Source of the DNA: SHZL01 sp963815185
GTDB lineage: Bacteria > Pseudomonadota > Gammaproteobacteria > Xanthomonadales > SZUA-36
NCBI GenBank assembly: GCA_963815185.1
Contig: CAWFGC010000017.1
Coordinates: 1 to 64,000 of the forward strand
Length of the DNA stretch: 64,000 bases
Reading direction: 5' to 3'
Shown: positions 48,339 through 56,969 of the stretch, one piece after another
Position numbering within the stretch: the stretch's first letter is position 1
Layout of the letters: each line of letters opens with the position of its first letter
Made by a program: the position numbers and the translations under genes
Notes under the pieces: model-generated
Told to the model about the DNA's origin: nothing
Database searches by the model: none
The model's input: the letters and a program-made list of their open reading frames with translations, nothing else

Positions 48339-48779
48339 ATGGATATGAAGCATTTCAATCTTGATCGTTGGATCGTTTACCGCTTGTGGCGAGTCTCACA
48401 AGAGGCGGGATTTGAGCTGGAGGCCTGGTACAAAAAAGCGTTTGGCCTGTCCTCCGCCGAATGGCATGCGCTGGCCATCCTGGCCAACCAGGCGCCGCTT
48501 GCTGCCAAGGAACTGGCAAGGATACTGGATATCAATCAGGTGCAGATGACGAGAGCATTGACCAAGCTGCACGCTGAAGGCCTGGTGTATCGCAATACGG
48601 ACACGGTGGACCGGCGGCGGGTTGTGCTTGGCTTGAGCAGAAAAGGAAACGGTCTTTATGACAAAATTGCGCCGAAAGCCGCGGCGATAGAAGAAAAAAT
48701 GCTGAGCGTGTTCACTGCCAGGGAGCGCAGCCAGTTTGAAGCGCTCCTCAGCCGTCTGGAAAGCCTGTTCAGGAAATGA
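48339..48779 (+). CDS. MarR-family transcriptional regulator
   Basis: 146 aa from ATG 48339 (a second ATG at 48345 is possible). Winged helix-turn-helix: SSAEWHALAILANQAPLAAK, ELARILDINQVQMTRALTKL (recognition helix), then the wing NTDTVDRRRVVLGLSRKGNG. C-terminal dimerisation helices. Divergent from mttB with a palindrome between them; its 3' end overlaps the end of tryptophanase by 11 nt. Likely senses a methylated amine or an aromatic ligand (inference). Confidence 0.9.
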   Translation: MDMKHFNLDRWIVYRLWRVSQEAGFELEAWYKKAFGLSSAEWHALAILANQAPLAAKELARILDINQVQMTRALTKLHAEGLVYRNTDTVDRRRVVLGLSRKGNGLYDKIAPKAAAIEEKMLSVFTARERSQFEALLSRLESLFRK

Positions 48780-50139
48780 GCGGCCGCAATCTGCAGGTAA
48801 AATGCCGCATCGACGGTGCCTCCCAGACGACTTCGTATCCCTTCAGTGTGTCCCTGGATTTGTAGACTTCTTCGAAGCATTCGATGATGTAGTCCGCATG
48901 GCTCTGCGTATAAACACGACGCGGCATGGCCATCCGCACCAGGTCCATGGCAGCCGGTTTCTCCGATCCGTCCGGCTGCCGGCCGAACATCAGGGAACCG
49001 ATTTCGACACTGCGTATGCCAGCGGTAACATACAAGGCGACGGCCAGGGCATGTGCGGGAAATTGTAAAGGGGGAATGTGCGGCAGCATTTTTCTGGCGT
49101 CGACGAATACCGCGTGACCGCCCGCGGGTTTCATCACCGGAACACCCATTTTGTCGAGGGCGTCGGAAACGTACTTGACCGAGCGGATCCGATAGGCAAG
49201 GTAATCCTCATCGACGATTTCTTTCAAGCCCTGGGCGATGCATTCGAGGTCTCGTCCGGACATGCCGCCATAGGTTGGAAAACCTTCCGTCAAAATGAGC
49301 CGGGCCCGCGCCTTGTCAGCCATCTCATCATCATTGAGCGCCAGCCAGCCGCCGATATTGGCAAATGCATCTTTCTTCGCGCTCATCGTCATGCCATCGG
49401 CATAGGAATAAATCTCCTGCACGATCTCTTTTACCGGCTTGTCCGCATAACCCTCTTCGCGCTGTTTGATGAACCAGGCGTTCTCGGCAAACCGGCAGCT
49501 ATCGATAAACAGGGGTTTGCCGTATTGCTCGCAAAGAGCCCGGGTGCCGCGGATATTTGCCATTGAAACGGGTTGCCCGCCACCCGCGTTGTTGGTGATG
49601 GTCAGCATGACCAGCGGAATATTGTCCGTTTCCTTTTCCAGCAAGGCTTCCAGGCGCTGCAGATCCATATTCCCTTTGAACGGGTGTACCGTTGCAGGAT
49701 CGAGGCCTTCGGCAATAACCAGATCCAAAGCGAGGACGCCTGCGGCCTCGAAATTACCGCGCGTGGTGTCGAAATGGGTGTTGTTGGGAATGATTTTTCC
49801 CGGGCCGCCGACAATCGAAGTCAAAATGGCTTCCGCAGCCCGGCCCTGGTGGGTGGGAATGACGTGTTTAAACGGCATCAGTTCCTTGACCGCCGCCTCG
49901 AAGCGATAGAACGAAGGCGAGCCGGCATAAGACTCATCGCCCTGCATCAGCGCTGCCCATTGAGCAGTGCTCATTGCCGAGGTGCCCGAATCGGTCAGCA
50001 AATCGATCAGCACATCTTCGGACTTGATCAGGAACAGATTGTAATCCGCCTTTTTGACAATCCGGCGACGCTCCTCTTCGGTGGTCATGCGTATCGGTTC
50101 TACGGATTTGATCCGGAATGGTTCGATGATCGTTTTCAT
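48769..50139 (-). CDS. tnaA: Tryptophanase (beta-eliminating lyase)
   Basis: 456 aa. PLP lyase with THQGRAAE, DSCRFAENAWFIKQRE and the lysine motif MTMSAKKDA (K255/K256). Tryptophanase and tyrosine phenol-lyase are close relatives. The substrate-side segment reads GIRSVEIGSLMFGRQP, as in TnaA (EIGS), whereas tyrosine phenol-lyase has an Arg there (MERG). Tryptophan to indole, pyruvate and ammonia is therefore more likely. The end overlaps marR tail-to-tail. No tnaC leader was identified. Confidence 0.85.
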   Translation of the reverse strand: MKTIIEPFRIKSVEPIRMTTEEERRRIVKKADYNLFLIKSEDVLIDLLTDSGTSAMSTAQWAALMQGDESYAGSPSFYRFEAAVKELMPFKHVIPTHQGRAAEAILTSIVGGPGKIIPNNTHFDTTRGNFEAAGVLALDLVIAEGLDPATVHPFKGNMDLQRLEALLEKETDNIPLVMLTITNNAGGGQPVSMANIRGTRALCEQYGKPLFIDSCRFAENAWFIKQREEGYADKPVKEIVQEIYSYADGMTMSAKKDAFANIGGWLALNDDEMADKARARLILTEGFPTYGGMSGRDLECIAQGLKEIVDEDYLAYRIRSVKYVSDALDKMGVPVMKPAGGHAVFVDARKMLPHIPPLQFPAHALAVALYVTAGIRSVEIGSLMFGRQPDGSEKPAAMDLVRMAMPRRVYTQSHADYIIECFEEVYKSRDTLKGYEVVWEAPSMRHFTCRLRPLIS

Positions 50140-50197
50140 GATTTCCTGGCCTTCATTTGCGCTATCGATTTCAGTATCTCCATAATAGTTGCATATA

Positions 50198-50224
50198 TTA
50201 ATTATTTCAATATGAAATTAATAA
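50198..50224. promoter_or_regulatory. AT-rich quasi-palindrome upstream of tnaA
   Basis: ttaattatttca-ata-tgaaattaataa: 10 of 12 positions pair, 59 nt upstream of tnaA and in the 270-nt divergent region shared with fhs. A second short palindrome aatccc-g-gggatt lies at 50314-50326, and attccatgc occurs twice near 50270-50300. Candidate regulator sites only. Confidence 0.35.
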
Positions 50225-50409
50225 GATGTAGAAGCCACAGGTGACAGTAGTCCCTGCCAATGCGGCCTGATTCCATGCAAAAATGCACATTCCATGCTGA
50301 GAACTACCCATGCAATCCCGGGGATTCCCACCCGCCAATGCCGTCTTGAGCTTCTACGCCGCGACCACTTGTGGTAGAAAGGCTGATCCAAAACCAGGAA
50401 ACCCGATCC

Positions 50410-52080
50410 ATGCGCTCAGATCTTGAAATTGCACACGCGGCCAACAAGCTGCCGATTGCCGAGGTGGCCGGCAGGTTGGGAATACCATCGAGCCAACTCA
50501 TTCCGTATGGCCACGACAAGGCCAAAATCGGCTACGAATTTCTCGATAACCTCGACGGCAAACCGGACGGCAAGCTGATACTGGTCACCGGGATTTCTCC
50601 CACTCCTGCTGGTGAAGGCAAGACGACAACCACGGTGGGGCTTGGCGACGGTCTGTGCAAGTTGGGGAAAAAAGCCATTATCTGCCTGCGCGAACCCAGC
50701 CTCGGCCCCTGCTTCGGCATGAAAGGCGGCGCCGCCGGGGGCGGCTATGCCCAGGTCATTCCGATGACCGACATCAACCTTCACTTCACCGGTGATTTTC
50801 ATGCCATCGGCGCTGCCCACAACCTGCTCTCAGCGCTGGTAGACAATCACATTCATTGGGACAACCAACTGAACATCGACCCACGGCGCATTAGCTGGCG
50901 GCGCGTGGTCGACATGAACGACCGCGCGCTGCGCGATATCACCACCGGTCTCGGCGGCCCGGGCAATGGTATCCCGCGCCAGTCCGGCTTCGATATTACC
51001 GTTGCGTCCGAGATCATGGCCATTTTCTGTCTCGCCAAGGACCTGGACGACCTCAACCACAGGATCGGCAAAATCGTCGTTGGTCAAACGCGCAAACTCG
51101 AACCCGTCACGGCAAAACAACTGGATGCCGAGGGCGCGTTAACCGCACTGCTGCGGGATGCATTCCAACCCAATATCGTGCAGACCCTGGAGAACAATCC
51201 CGCGTTCATGCACGGCGGGCCGTTTGCCAACATCGCCCATGGTTGCAATTCGGTGGTGGCAACCAGGACCGCGCTGAAACTGGCGGACTACGTCGTCACC
51301 GAGGCGGGCTTCGGCGCGGATCTTGGCGCGGAGAAATTCTTCGACATCAAATGCCGCAAAGCCGGCCTGCACCCAGACGCCGTCGTTCTGGTTGCAACCA
51401 CCAGGGCATTGAAGATGCACGGCGGCGTTGCCAGGGAAAATCTGGGCGAAGAAAATGTCGGCGCGGTACTGAAGGGCTGTAAGAACTTGGGCCGCCATAT
51501 CAGAAACATCGGCCAATTCGGGGTACCGGTCACGGTGGCCATCAATCACTTCACCTCGGACACCGGGGCCGAGCACGCGGCGATACAGAAATTCTGTGCC
51601 GACCTGGGCGTTGCGTGCACCATCTCTTCGCACTGGGAGAACGGCAGCCAGGGCGCCCTGAAACTGGCCGAGTGCGTGGCCGACATGATCGAGCATCAAA
51701 AAGCGCAGTTCCGCACCTTATACGACGATGACATGCGCCTGTGGGACAAGGCCCGGCACATCGCGCGAACGATTTACGGTGCAGAAGACATCATCGCCGA
51801 CAAGAAGGTCCGGGCTCAGTTCACCCAACTGGAACAGGCAGGTTACGGTCATTTCCCCGTGTGCATGGCGAAGACGCAGTACAGTTTTTCCACCGACCCG
51901 CTGCTGCTGGGCGCACCCAGCGGCCACGAAGTCCCCATCCGGGAGATTCGCCTGGCTGCCGGCGCCGAGTTCGTGGTCGTGATCTGCGGTGAAATCATGA
52001 CCATGCCGGGCCTGCCGCGAAAACCGTCTTCGGAAAGCATCCACGTCAACCGCAACAAGGATATCGAAGGCTTGTTCTAG
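50410..52080 (+). CDS. fhs: Formate-tetrahydrofolate ligase
   Basis: 556 aa, full length. P-loop PAGEGKTTTTVGL (GEGKTT 68-73), then LREPSLGPCFGMKGGAAGGG, DMNDRALRDITTGLGG, RQSGFDITVASEIMAIF, THE formate site around the end motif EIMTMPGLPRKPSSESIHVN. Makes 10-formyl-H4folate from formate with ATP, or runs backward to yield ATP and formate. Here it can take C1 units released by demethylation of amines. Ends 9 nt before a perfect hairpin. Confidence 0.96.
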   Translation: MRSDLEIAHAANKLPIAEVAGRLGIPSSQLIPYGHDKAKIGYEFLDNLDGKPDGKLILVTGISPTPAGEGKTTTTVGLGDGLCKLGKKAIICLREPSLGPCFGMKGGAAGGGYAQVIPMTDINLHFTGDFHAIGAAHNLLSALVDNHIHWDNQLNIDPRRISWRRVVDMNDRALRDITTGLGGPGNGIPRQSGFDITVASEIMAIFCLAKDLDDLNHRIGKIVVGQTRKLEPVTAKQLDAEGALTALLRDAFQPNIVQTLENNPAFMHGGPFANIAHGCNSVVATRTALKLADYVVTEAGFGADLGAEKFFDIKCRKAGLHPDAVVLVATTRALKMHGGVARENLGEENVGAVLKGCKNLGRHIRNIGQFGVPVTVAINHFTSDTGAEHAAIQKFCADLGVACTISSHWENGSQGALKLAECVADMIEHQKAQFRTLYDDDMRLWDKARHIARTIYGAEDIIADKKVRAQFTQLEQAGYGHFPVCMAKTQYSFSTDPLLLGAPSGHEVPIREIRLAAGAEFVVVICGEIMTMPGLPRKPSSESIHVNRNKDIEGLF

Positions 52081-52089
52081 GGCTAGAAC

Positions 52090-52143
52090 TGGGGTCAGAG
52101 TAAAGGGTCAGAATATCAATTCTGACCCTTTACTCTGACCCCA
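52090..52143. terminator. Perfect 25-bp stem hairpin made of two GGGGTCAGAGT repeats
   Basis: tggggtcagagtaaaggg at the left and its exact inverse at the right form a 25-bp perfect stem (52090-52114 with 52119-52143) around the loop atca, between convergent genes. The left arm carries the stop codon (TGA, 52108-52110) of the metF-like gene. Likely a bidirectional transcription end and a complete copy of the dispersed palindrome. Confidence 0.75.
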
Positions 52144-53025
52144 ACTCTGCTGCCTGAGGCCGGAAGCGGCGATGGCTTCCCGGATGATTTCGGGATCGCC
52201 CGTGGTCATCAGGTTGACGCCGGATACACCTGGAATTTCCGCGATTTCCCGCATTGATTCCGCACAAATTTCGATGCCTTCGCGTTGCGGGTCCGCCGCG
52301 TCCTCAAGGCGTTTGATCACCTCATCAGGTATGCGCGAACCACTGAGATTCTTTTTCAGCCATTTTGCCGTCACCGCCGATGGCAGCGGCGTCAGTGTGA
52401 CCATCACCGAATACTTCCAGGTCATGCGTGTATCGACCAGGCTCTTCATATACTGGCGCAGGATACCCAGGTTGAAACAGAGCTGCGTCTGCAAAAACCG
52501 CGCGCCTGCAATGGACCTTTTCTGCAACGATAGCGCTTGCCATCCGTGGGCCGGCCTGAAGGCCCGGGCGCTAATACCGATGAAAAACTCCCTGTTTGGT
52601 TCCGGCTGTTCCGATGCCGACAGCCCGGCCGCTAATGCAACCAGTTCGCGGCCGGAAACATCGAATATCATCCTGGCATTCACCGGGTGCTCTTTAGGAA
52701 TCTTGTGGCCATGCGTCAGCAGCACGCTGGTCACGCCCAATGCCTGCAGCCCAAGCAAGTCGCTTTGCAGCGCAATCCGGTTGCGGTCCCGGCAGGTCAG
52801 GACGGGGATGGGGTCGACACCGTGCTGCAAGACCAGGCTGGCGGCCGCCACGGCGGACATCTGTACCCAGGCCCAGGGATTGTCGGTAACCTGAACGCCG
52901 TCCACCCAGGGCCCCAACAGCTCGAGCTGGCGCGCGACATCCTTCGCCGTGGAATTGCCCTGCAGCGTCAGGTCGGCAGTAATCGTGAATGCTTCGCTCT
53001 GAATGGCTTCACGGAATGTCCTCAT
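52108..53025 (-). CDS. Methylenetetrahydrofolate reductase-like (MetF family) 1
   Basis: 305 aa from ATG 53025. TIM-barrel flavoprotein of the MetF group: TITADLTLQGNSTAKDVARQ, VTDNPWAWVQMSAVAAASLV, IPVLTCRDRNRIALQSDLLG, LLTHGH, RFLQTQLCFNLGILRQYMKS. The last residues (about SKGSELIF) are encoded by a dispersed repeat. Interconverts methyl- and methylene-H4folate; in methyl-transfer pathways it can oxidise methyl-H4folate. Divergent from the second mttB. Confidence 0.85.
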   Translation of the reverse strand: MRTFREAIQSEAFTITADLTLQGNSTAKDVARQLELLGPWVDGVQVTDNPWAWVQMSAVAAASLVLQHGVDPIPVLTCRDRNRIALQSDLLGLQALGVTSVLLTHGHKIPKEHPVNARMIFDVSGRELVALAAGLSASEQPEPNREFFIGISARAFRPAHGWQALSLQKRSIAGARFLQTQLCFNLGILRQYMKSLVDTRMTWKYSVMVTLTPLPSAVTAKWLKKNLSGSRIPDEVIKRLEDAADPQREGIEICAESMREIAEIPGVSGVNLMTTGDPEIIREAIAASGLRQQSWGQSKGSELIF

Positions 53026-53230
53026 CGCATGCGGCCCCAATTTTCGCAAAGCAAGGCAGTGTGCTGGCAATGGCTATGGTCTGATGCTTTTATCAATGGT
53101 GTGGCCCCGGGCTCTGACCGCGGCACAGTATCATGCGTGCCGCTGTTTGCCGCAAGCAGCTTGTATTTTGCCCACCGCACGGCAGGACGTATGATGCTCA
53201 TTCCTTTCACAGCCCGTTCACCGGTGCCAT

Positions 53231-54757
53231 ATGGTCAGACGAGGACAAAGACCTTCCCGCGACAGGCCATCCGGCCGGACGATTTCGCAGCTAAGCTGGC
53301 GCGAAATTCGCAATCCCTATGCGCCGCTCGAGGTGTTGAGCGCCGACCAGGTCGAGCACATCCATCTCGCCTCCCTCGATGTGCTCGAACAGCAGGGGAT
53401 GCGCATTCTGCACAGTGAGGCAAGGCGCTTGCTGGCCGCGGCCGGCGCCACGGTCGACGAGGAAACCCGGATGGTTCGTTTCGACCGCGGCCTGGTGATG
53501 GAGAAACTGGCCCTGGCTCCTGCCGAAATGACTTTGCATGCCCGCAACCCGGCAAAGAATTTTACGCTGGGCGGAAACCGGATTGCTTTCACCTCGGTGG
53601 GCGGGCCCGCTTACTGCAGCGATCTCGATCGCGGCAGGCGGCGCGGCTCATTCGAGGATGTCTGTGACTACATCAAGCTGGTGCAGAGCCTGGACATCAT
53701 TCATCAGGAAGGCGGCGGCCCGTTTGAAACCATCGAACTGCCGGCCGAGACCCGGCACCTGGACCTTTACCACGCGCAGATTCGACTGCTGGACAAAAAC
53801 TGGCAACCCATTGCCCTCGGCCGTGACCGCGCGATCGATGCGATCAACATGGCCTGCCTGGGCCTGGGTATGAATCCGGCCGAATTGGCAGCAAAGCCCG
53901 CCCTGTTTGCCATCATCAATACCAATTCGCCGCTGCAGCTCGATATCCCGATGGCGGAGGGCTTGATCGAGATGGCCAGGGCCGGCCAGGTGGTCTGCAT
54001 TACACCGTTCACTTTGGCCGGCGCGATGGCGCCGATTACGCTGGCGGGTGCGCTGACCCAGCAAAACGCCGAAGCACTGGCCGGCATCACGCTGGCGCAG
54101 GTGGTCAAACCGCACTGTCCTGTGGTCTATGGTGCCTTCACCACCAATGTCGACATGAAATCCGGCGCGCCGGCTTTCGGCACGCCGGAATACGCCAAGG
54201 CTGTGCAGGCCGGCGGGCAACTGGCACGGCGTTATCAATTACCGTTCCGCTCCAGCAACACCACCTCGGCCAATTGTGTCGATGCGCAGGCGGTATACGA
54301 AAGCGCGACGTCGCTGTGGGCGGCGGTCAGCGGCCATGCCAACATGATCGTCCACGCCGCAGGATGGCTGGAAGGCGGCTTGACCGCGTCCTTCGAAAAG
54401 CTGATCGTAGATGCAGAAATGCTGCAAGGCATGGCTGAATACCTGCGGCCGTTAGAGGTCACTACCGAAACCCTTGCCCTTGAGGCCATCAGGGAAGTGG
54501 GTCCGGGCGGGCACTATTTCAGCGCGGCGCACACCATGGCGCGCTACGAAACCGCCTTTTACCAGCCCATGCTTTCCGACCGGCAGAACTATGAGCGCTG
54601 GCATGGCGCCGGCGCGGAGGACACCGTGCACCGCGCCAACCGTATCTGGAAACAGCTATTGGCCGATTACCAGCAGCCACCGCTCGATGCGGCCATCGAC
54701 GAAGCGCTGGCGGATTATGTCACCAGGCGGAAGAACGGCATGCCTGCTGAACAATAG
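53231..54757 (+). CDS. MttB-family (non-pyrrolysine) methyltransferase 2
   Basis: 508 aa, no internal amber codon. It shares the layout of the first MttB (46679-48220) but is clearly different in sequence: NPYAPLEVLSADQVEHIHLA, HQEGGGPFETIELPAETRHL, CITPFTLAGAMAPITLAGAL, FGTPEYAKAVQAGGQLARRY, MIVHAAGWLEGGLTASFEKL, DEALADYVTRRK. A methyl-accepting corrinoid protein lies nearby (56970). Different substrates for the two paralogues are inferred, for example betaine against another quaternary amine. Confidence 0.9.
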   Translation: MVRRGQRPSRDRPSGRTISQLSWREIRNPYAPLEVLSADQVEHIHLASLDVLEQQGMRILHSEARRLLAAAGATVDEETRMVRFDRGLVMEKLALAPAEMTLHARNPAKNFTLGGNRIAFTSVGGPAYCSDLDRGRRRGSFEDVCDYIKLVQSLDIIHQEGGGPFETIELPAETRHLDLYHAQIRLLDKNWQPIALGRDRAIDAINMACLGLGMNPAELAAKPALFAIINTNSPLQLDIPMAEGLIEMARAGQVVCITPFTLAGAMAPITLAGALTQQNAEALAGITLAQVVKPHCPVVYGAFTTNVDMKSGAPAFGTPEYAKAVQAGGQLARRYQLPFRSSNTTSANCVDAQAVYESATSLWAAVSGHANMIVHAAGWLEGGLTASFEKLIVDAEMLQGMAEYLRPLEVTTETLALEAIREVGPGGHYFSAAHTMARYETAFYQPMLSDRQNYERWHGAGAEDTVHRANRIWKQLLADYQQPPLDAAIDEALADYVTRRKNGMPAEQ

Positions 54758-54920
54758 CCATTGCGGCTCAGAATCCCGTCACCTCCGGAGCCAGACCCGA
54801 TTGAATATTTTCATGCAGTGGCCTACAGTCAGGATGTAGACAGTTATGAGGCGCACCCAGGCGGTCCGGCACTACCCCCGCCGACGTCGCTGCCAATCCC
54901 CTCTTCACAGGAGAGCAGAC

Positions 54921-55985
54921 ATGGAATTCGACATCAAAAAAACGATTGAACTGACAAAAGGCGGATTGCTCGATCGCCAAAACACCTGGCAGTCCTACCT
55001 GGCGGGTAATCCGACCTGGATACAAACAGCCACGGTGCTTACCGGGCCATTGCTGCTGGCCAATGTTGTTCTGACCGTGATTTTTTCGCGCATGACCGGG
55101 GGCTATTATTCCCTTGGCTACGGCTCCAATTTCTTCATGGCGCTGATCATGGGCGTCGTCATGGCGGTGATCGGATTTGCAGTGGGTGCCCTGGTGTTCA
55201 GTTTCCTGGCGGGGACTTTTGGCGGCAAGCAAAATTTCGACCGGTCGTTCGCGGCTTTTTCGCTGGCCTCGATTCCGGCACTGCTGGCCGGTATCGTCGG
55301 CGCGTTGATACCCGTCGTTGGCATCGTCATCTCGCTGGCCGGCGGCATCGCCTCGCTGGTGTTTCTATACCAGGTGATGCCGCTTGCGCTCGACGTACCC
55401 GACGATAAGCGCACCGTGCACTTCGTGGCCAGCATCGTCACGCTGATTGTGATCAATTTCATCGTCGGAACCACGCTGGGTGTGGGCACGATGTCGCGCA
55501 GCATGAGCAACCCGGGCGCCAGCAACGCCCCGGTCAGCAGCACGGTGGGTTCGGGCATGCTCGGTGAGATGGCACGGCAGGGTCAGTTGATGGAAGCGGC
55601 CAAAGGTGACACATTTGATCCGCCCTCCGATGGCATGCTGACTGACAGTCAAGTCGTGAAACTGATCGGCACGTTGAAGAAAACCCGCGCCGCACAGGAA
55701 CAGTACGCCGCAAAGATGAACAAGCTGAGCGAGGAAATGAAAGACAAGGAAAAGGCTTCGCCGGCCGACGTCGCGCGCCTGTATTCCGGTATTGGCGGGG
55801 CGCTGGGCGCCAACAACGCAGAAATGGAAGTGGTCAAAACCGCTGGGGGTAACTGGGCGGAACACGTCTGGGTCAGGAACCAGCTACATATCGCGATGCT
55901 CCAGCAAGGTGAGGGATCCAAGGCCATAGAGCATAACTACGGCCTCTATCAGGCGCATCAGGAGGAACTCGACGAGTTGTTGTGA
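54921..55985 (+). CDS. Yip1-domain membrane protein with cytoplasmic tail
   Basis: 354 aa from ATG 54921 (aggagagcagac upstream). Five hydrophobic segments in residues ~35-200 (VLTGPLLLANVVLTVIFS, ALIMGVVMAVIGFAVGALVF, FSLASIPALLAGIVGALIPV, IVISLAGGIASLVFLY, HFVASIVTLIVINFIVG) fit a YIP1 domain. A hydrophilic helical tail follows (ATLKK-rich, with EQYAAKMNKLSEEMKDKEKA). The function of bacterial Yip1 proteins is unknown. Convergent with the corrinoid operon. Confidence 0.8.
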   Translation: MEFDIKKTIELTKGGLLDRQNTWQSYLAGNPTWIQTATVLTGPLLLANVVLTVIFSRMTGGYYSLGYGSNFFMALIMGVVMAVIGFAVGALVFSFLAGTFGGKQNFDRSFAAFSLASIPALLAGIVGALIPVVGIVISLAGGIASLVFLYQVMPLALDVPDDKRTVHFVASIVTLIVINFIVGTTLGVGTMSRSMSNPGASNAPVSSTVGSGMLGEMARQGQLMEAAKGDTFDPPSDGMLTDSQVVKLIGTLKKTRAAQEQYAAKMNKLSEEMKDKEKASPADVARLYSGIGGALGANNAEMEVVKTAGGNWAEHVWVRNQLHIAMLQQGEGSKAIEHNYGLYQAHQEELDELL

Positions 55986-56052
55986 GTCTGGAAGTCAGGG
56001 TCTAAGCGTTGAGATTGGTGCGATTGGACTTGGGACTGTGTTCTAAGGTTTC

Positions 56053-56355
56053 CTAATCGGATTTCACCAACCCACCCGCCTTGGTCAAGGCCTCGAGCAC
56101 GTCCGGCGGAAATTTGGCTTCGAGTGTGCTTGCGGTTTGATCGACGGCCTGCTCCAGATCGCCGTCAAACGTACTGCTCTCGCGGCGCCATTCCTCAAGG
56201 TAGGCATGGCTGGATCCTTTACCGGCCCGCATGGCCGCTCGGTCAATGGCCACTGCGAACCGATCGGGCAAAACTTTCTTGCAGCGCACTCGTCCCTGTT
56301 GGCCGATCACCTGCGCCGGGATGTCGCGCCAGAAAATGACCGTCAGCTTGCCCAT
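56053..56355 (-). CDS. 'Virulence factor' (PF13769-like) small protein
   Basis: 100 aa, matching the small family named 'virulence factor': MGKLTVIFWRDIPAQVIGQQ, RFAVAIDRAAMRAGK, SSHAYLEEWRRE, and a C-terminal helix ALTKAGGLVKSD. Named only by old homology; no secretion signal or toxin motif. It starts 2 nt after the DUF1638 stop and ends the corrinoid operon, so a role in methyl-group transfer or corrinoid handling is more plausible (inference). Confidence 0.82.
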   Translation of the reverse strand: MGKLTVIFWRDIPAQVIGQQGRVRCKKVLPDRFAVAIDRAAMRAGKGSSHAYLEEWRRESSTFDGDLEQAVDQTASTLEAKFPPDVLEALTKAGGLVKSD

Positions 56356-56357
56356 AT

Positions 56358-56954
56358 TCAGTTGGCAGCCACCACGTGTTGCAAAGCGCGAGTCAAAGGC
56401 TGGTCGCCGAGGAAACGATACTCGAAGGCCAGTCCCAGAAAGCTTGCGTGCTCGCGAGCCAGGGACTGCAGTTTCGGTGACTCCGTCTGGGCCAGGTAAA
56501 CGACCCGGCGGTAGTTGCCAAAATACTGCGGCAGCAGTTGCGGGTGACGGTCCAGGCCCAGCCCGACGACAACCAGGCGCTGGAAATGGGTCACCAGGAA
56601 ATCGGTCAGGTAAAAGCTGCCGGGCTCCTCATCCGTCAGTTGTTCGAAGGCCTCACTGCCGATAAAAAATTCATAGCAGTGCGCGCCCGGCAAACGTTCG
56701 ATCCCCTGCTTTGCCAGCATCCGGTCCAGTGCGCCGCCGGTTCCGCAGTCGCCGTAGGCGACGAAAATGATTTCATAGCGAGCCCTGTTTTCTTCAATGA
56801 CGCGTTCGACTGCAGCGGTGATTAGCTCAGGCCGGTTGTGCAATTGCGGCGGCAGGCACTGAAAATCCATGTGCGCCCAGCGGTTGGCGCGCGTGGTGCG
56901 CACCAGTTCCCGCGCGATGGCGCCGCAGGCAATCACCAGCACAGGCGGTTGCAT
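56358..56954 (-). CDS. DUF1638 family protein
   Basis: 198 aa. DUF1638 pattern: VLVIACGAIARELV, CLPPQLHNRPELITAAVERV, VAYGDCGTGGALDRMLAKQG, GAHCYEFFIGSEAFEQL, EEPGSFYLTDFLVTHFQRLV. Conserved Cys and His (CGAI, DCGTGG, HCYEF) could bind a metal or cobamide. The family has no proven function. Here it sits 15 nt after the corrinoid protein gene, pointing to an accessory role. Confidence 0.88.
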   Translation of the reverse strand: MQPPVLVIACGAIARELVRTTRANRWAHMDFQCLPPQLHNRPELITAAVERVIEENRARYEIIFVAYGDCGTGGALDRMLAKQGIERLPGAHCYEFFIGSEAFEQLTDEEPGSFYLTDFLVTHFQRLVVVGLGLDRHPQLLPQYFGNYRRVVYLAQTESPKLQSLAREHASFLGLAFEYRFLGDQPLTRALQHVVAAN

Positions 56955-56969
56955 TTCAACAAACCCGCA

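Noticed and set aside
48769..50139. Tyrosine phenol-lyase instead of tryptophanase
   Set aside because: The substrate-side motif reads EIGS as in TnaA, lacking the Arg that marks tyrosine phenol-lyase.
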